From Salaquimonas sp041736675 (GTDB lineage Bacteria > Pseudomonadota > Alphaproteobacteria > Rhizobiales > Rhizobiaceae): a DNA stretch of 64,000 nucleotides. Shown here piece after piece: positions 61,417-64,000 of the stretch. The translations under genes and the position numbers were made by a program. The notes under the pieces were generated by a model, which was not told the origin of the DNA, did not search any database, and worked only from the letters and a program-made list of their open reading frames with translations. Each line of letters starts with the position of its first letter. Positions within the stretch are counted from its first letter, which is position 1. The stretch lies in assembly GCA_041736675.1 (NCBI GenBank), contig JBGSTD010000057.1:1-64000 (forward strand). The letters are read 5' to 3'.

Positions 61417-62667
61417 TCAATAACGGTTTGGCGAATAAACACCAACATCGAGGTTAAGCTTTTTCCCCGATATGAGCTGGGCCAGCATCCGTCCAGTTTT
61501 TGGCCCGCCGGTCAATCCGACATGATGATGGCCAAATCCTGCAAATACGCCTTTGGTATTTTTGAGTTCGCCAATAACCGGGATTGAGTCGCTCGTCGCC
61601 GGTCTATGCCCCATCCATCGCTCGGTGCGCTCAAAAGTCAGTTTTGGCAAAGCGCTTTGCACATGCCGTTCCAGCAGATCGAATGGTGCTTTGGAAGGCG
61701 GCAGGTCAAGTCCGCCAAATTCAAGCACTCCGGCAGCCCTTATACGACCTTCCATCGGCGTAATCACAAATTTCCCGCTGGAAATCATCAATGGCGCTGA
61801 GGGCATGATTGATGGATTGATAAATTCAATATGATATCCGCGTTCACTCTCAAGTGGAACGGTCTGACCAAGCTTCTGCATAAGTGGCGATGACCATGCG
61901 CCCGTGGCAACAACAATGGCATCGCAGAAGAGGGTTTCGCCCTTTATGACAACACCTTTGCCAACGCCATTTTCGACGATGAAATCCTCGACATCGCCTT
62001 CGATGAATTGGCCGCCGTTTTCGACTACATGCCGCGCCAATGATTTGACATATGCCCCGGGGTCCGAAATACGTCCATGGTCAGACAGGCAGATACCAAA
62101 CGTACAATCCGGATTGAGGCCTGGTACAAATTTCTGCAGTTCATCCCGGCCAATTTCACGCCACTTGAACCCGTACTTTTTCCGGATGTCCCAACTGAGT
62201 TTCTCGCTCTCAAATTCCTTTCGTGATGAATAGACATAAACGTAGTCGGAACTGAACAGAAAGTTCTCAGCCCCGGTTCCAGTCGCAAGCGCCCGGTGGT
62301 CTTCATAACTGTCACCGATAATCGGATACAGCGCATCGGCAATCCTGCGCACATCGGCTTCATTGTTGTGTTTGAGGTATTTGATCAACCAAGGTAAAAG
62401 TTTTGGCAAATAGCGCCATTTCATGAAGAGCGGCTGGTCCTTGCTGAGCAGCATGAACGGTGCCTTGGGCAAGAGGCCTGGACCGGTTACCGGAATAATC
62501 GCGCAAGCGGCAAGAACACCGCCATTGCCATAGCTCGTCGCTTCGCCTATCCCAAGACGATCAATCAGAACCACCTCGTGGCCTTCACGCTGCAGCCAGA
62601 TTGCCGTTGACACACCAACAATTCCAGCCCCAATAATGACGACCTTTTTTCCGCTTTGCGATACCAC
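61417..62667 (-). CDS. FAD-dependent oxidoreductase, D-amino-acid dehydrogenase (DadA) type
   Basis: A 416-residue flavoprotein of the DAO family. The FAD Rossmann motif VIIGAGIVGVSTAIWLQREGHEV (in part) is at 10-30, a second FAD region VVATGAWSSPLM is near 250, and the C-terminal HRPATSDSIPVIG with FGHHHVGLTGGPKTGRMLA is typical of DadA. DadA oxidatively deaminates D-amino acids to 2-oxo acids and feeds electrons to the respiratory chain. The start is GTG at 62667 with GGAG eight bases upstream. It heads the TRAP/exporter operon and is divergent from a racemase-family gene. Confidence 0.9.
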   Translation of the reverse strand: MVSQSGKKVVIIGAGIVGVSTAIWLQREGHEVVLIDRLGIGEATSYGNGGVLAACAIIPVTGPGLLPKAPFMLLSKDQPLFMKWRYLPKLLPWLIKYLKHNNEADVRRIADALYPIIGDSYEDHRALATGTGAENFLFSSDYVYVYSSRKEFESEKLSWDIRKKYGFKWREIGRDELQKFVPGLNPDCTFGICLSDHGRISDPGAYVKSLARHVVENGGQFIEGDVEDFIVENGVGKGVVIKGETLFCDAIVVATGAWSSPLMQKLGQTVPLESERGYHIEFINPSIMPSAPLMISSGKFVITPMEGRIRAAGVLEFGGLDLPPSKAPFDLLERHVQSALPKLTFERTERWMGHRPATSDSIPVIGELKNTKGVFAGFGHHHVGLTGGPKTGRMLAQLISGKKLNLDVGVYSPNRY

Positions 62668-62733
62668 CTGTGGCTCCCCGAAAAATGCAATATTGTATTG
62701 GAAAACACTCTATCAGCGGCACCGCAATTGCCA

Positions 62734-63438
62734 ATGGATAAATCACCATTTCCCTTCCTCGGATTGCTGATGCTGGACACCCGCTTTCCACGGATAAAGG
62801 GGGACATAGGAAATCCGGAAAGTTTTGAGTTTCCTGTTCGAAAAAGAATCATCAACAAGGCCTTTCCGGCCAACGTTATCAATGCTTCTCCAGATCGTCT
62901 TTTGCCGCAATTCATCACGGCGGCACAAGACCTTGAGGCAGAAGGCGCTGCGCTCATCTCGACGAGTTGCGGTTTCCTGACCCTATTCCAGCGCGAATTG
63001 GAAAAGGCGGTGTCCATCCCGGTCCTGACTTCATCCCTGTTCCTGTATGAGGGTATCAAAAAACAATTGCCCGCTGGAAAACGTCTTGGCATTTTGACAA
63101 TTGCTGCGAGCGGTCTGTCACCTGGGCATCTGCTGGCCGCAGGGATCAGCGATGAACCGCCAATTGGCACAACACAAGGAGGTGCAGAGTTCACTGCCGC
63201 AATCCTTGAAAACCGGTCCGGGATGAATATTGAACTGGCTCAAAGCGACAATGTTGCAGCAGCGACAGCCTTGCAGAAAGCCTATCCGGATATCGGCGCG
63301 ATCCTGCTTGAGTGCACCAATATGCCGCCATATGCAAAAGCAATAAGCGCGGCAACCGGTCTGCCGGTACATTCAATTCTTGACGGTTTGAACACACTTT
63401 GGAACCAGCATGTTCCCGGTTCCAATGCGAAGTTCTAA
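62734..63438 (+). CDS. Aspartate/glutamate racemase-family protein
   Basis: A 234-residue protein of the Asp/Glu/hydantoin racemase superfamily. Both cysteine blocks are present: ISTSCGFLTLFQ in the first half and LLECTNMPPYAKAI in the second, as needed for two-base racemisation. FLGLLMLDTRFPRIKGDIGNP at the start is typical of a subgroup annotated as aspartate/glutamate racemase family with uncertain substrate. The ATG at 62734 is preferred since an earlier in-frame ATG (62656) would run into the divergent oxidase gene. It could interconvert L- and D-amino acids that the neighbouring oxidase consumes. Confidence 0.85.
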   Translation: MDKSPFPFLGLLMLDTRFPRIKGDIGNPESFEFPVRKRIINKAFPANVINASPDRLLPQFITAAQDLEAEGAALISTSCGFLTLFQRELEKAVSIPVLTSSLFLYEGIKKQLPAGKRLGILTIAASGLSPGHLLAAGISDEPPIGTTQGGAEFTAAILENRSGMNIELAQSDNVAAATALQKAYPDIGAILLECTNMPPYAKAISAATGLPVHSILDGLNTLWNQHVPGSNAKF

Positions 63439-63445
63439 CCCCAGT

Positions 63446-64000
63446 CTAGGCTTTGAATTCGAGCAGCAGGTCCTTGGCATCCACGCTCGATCCCGCCTGA
63501 ACGTGAATTACAGCAACCTCGCCCTTGCGATCCGCATGAATTGCTGTTTCCATCTTCATCGCTTCAATGGTAAACAGCACATCGCCCGGATTGACCACAG
63601 TTCCGGCTTTCACCGTAACACTGGCGATTGTTCCGGGCATCGGTGCCCCGACATGGTTTGGATTGCCGTCTTCTGCTTTTTTCTGCTTGGCAATAATTGA
63701 GGCGACAGCCCTGTTAGGGACACGGATAGTGCGTGGCTGGCCATTGAGTTCGAAGAAAACCTTGACCTCGCCATCGTCACTGGTTTCGCTGATCGCCTGA
63801 AGCCTTATTTCAAGCGTTTTACCAGGTGCAATCTCCACAGAAATCTGTTCCTGCGGCTCCATGCCGTAAAAGAAGACAGGCGTTGGCAGGGTACGGACCG
63901 GACCATAAATCCGGTGTCTGCCCATATAATCGAGGAAAACTTTTGGATACATCAGATACCCGCAAAGATCTTCATCATCGACAACAAAGCCTTGAAGTTC
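63446..64000 (-). CDS. pyc: Pyruvate carboxylase, C-terminal part (5' end outside the window)
   Basis: The frame runs off the right edge, giving the last 184 residues of a protein of about 1150. The portion before the first Met (ELQGFVVDDEDLCGYL, then MYPKVFLDY) matches the carboxyltransferase-allosteric region of pyruvate carboxylase. The last 80 residues are the biotin carrier domain with the biotinyl lysine in EAMKMETAIHADRKG. Pyruvate carboxylase makes oxaloacetate from pyruvate, bicarbonate and ATP. It is convergent with the racemase gene; stops are seven bases apart. Confidence 0.93.
   Translation of the reverse strand, partial: ELQGFVVDDEDLCGYLMYPKVFLDYMGRHRIYGPVRTLPTPVFFYGMEPQEQISVEIAPGKTLEIRLQAISETSDDGEVKVFFELNGQPRTIRVPNRAVASIIAKQKKAEDGNPNHVGAPMPGTIASVTVKAGTVVNPGDVLFTIEAMKMETAIHADRKGEVAVIHVQAGSSVDAKDLLLEFKA

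Noticed and set aside
1..64000. CRISPR arrays, insertion sequences, integrases or prophage
   Set aside because: No regularly spaced repeats, no transposase or integrase-like protein and no phage structural gene were seen; the only phage-like gene is the isolated muramidase.

Overview
The window reads as chromosomal DNA of an alphaproteobacterium, most likely a marine or free-living member of the Hyphomicrobiales (Rhizobiales). The signs are a CpdR cell-cycle regulator almost identical to rhizobial CpdR as I recall it, a rhizobial-type lysophospholipase, an hsp20 gene with a ROSE-type RNA thermometer, a cobW-WD40 gene pair, a carnitine dehydrogenase-thioesterase fusion, and two TRAP transporter operons. 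Genes are densely packed, often with ATGA overlaps. There is no prophage, insertion sequence or CRISPR array. The assignment to a family or genus is inference.

Left part (1-20 kb). An MFS transporter cut by the window edge and a LuxR-type regulator are followed by tRNA-Val(GAC), cpdR, an N-formylglutamate amidohydrolase and hisN. A four-gene bufferin-type operon (4602-7213) follows: a four-Cys precursor with a signal peptide (BufA1), an MNIO/DUF692 modifying oxidase (BufB), its DUF2063 partner (BufC) and a DoxX membrane protein. Next come hsp20 with its RNA thermometer, a lysophospholipase, a threonine aldolase-family gene, a 0.9-kb gene-poor stretch and gltBD (glutamate synthase). Then come a DUF459 periplasmic protein and a lytic transglycosylase.

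Middle (20-48 kb). Envelope and sugar-nucleotide genes (galE, galU, an outer-membrane beta-barrel protein, kdsD) precede the qmcA-nfeD pair and hemH. A TakP-type TRAP operon follows, whose large permease has a C-terminal helical extension of about 325 residues. A tightly packed minus-strand run cobW-WD40-lysR-DUF1007-rcnA-like looks like a metal-homeostasis operon. Then come a creatininase-family/amidohydrolase pair with a divergent MarR gene, a LacI regulator with a perfect operator-like palindrome, GNAT, an aminotransferase, eda, an endolysin-like muramidase and aroQ-msrC. A solitary Abi_C/HEPN-like defence gene is flanked by two nearly identical 30-bp stem-loop repeats.

Right part (48-64 kb). 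A minus-strand operon (BKACE, carnitine dehydrogenase/thioesterase, acyl-CoA dehydrogenase, NDP-forming acyl-CoA synthetase, CaiD, glycerate kinase) with a divergent GlxA-family AraC regulator can be read as a route from gamma-butyrobetaine/carnitine to glycine betaine. Beside it lies a second TRAP operon with a DadA-like oxidase, a TauE/SafE exporter and an SBF-like transporter, plus a divergent Asp/Glu racemase-family gene, which suggests D-amino-acid use. The window ends inside the 3' end of pyruvate carboxylase.
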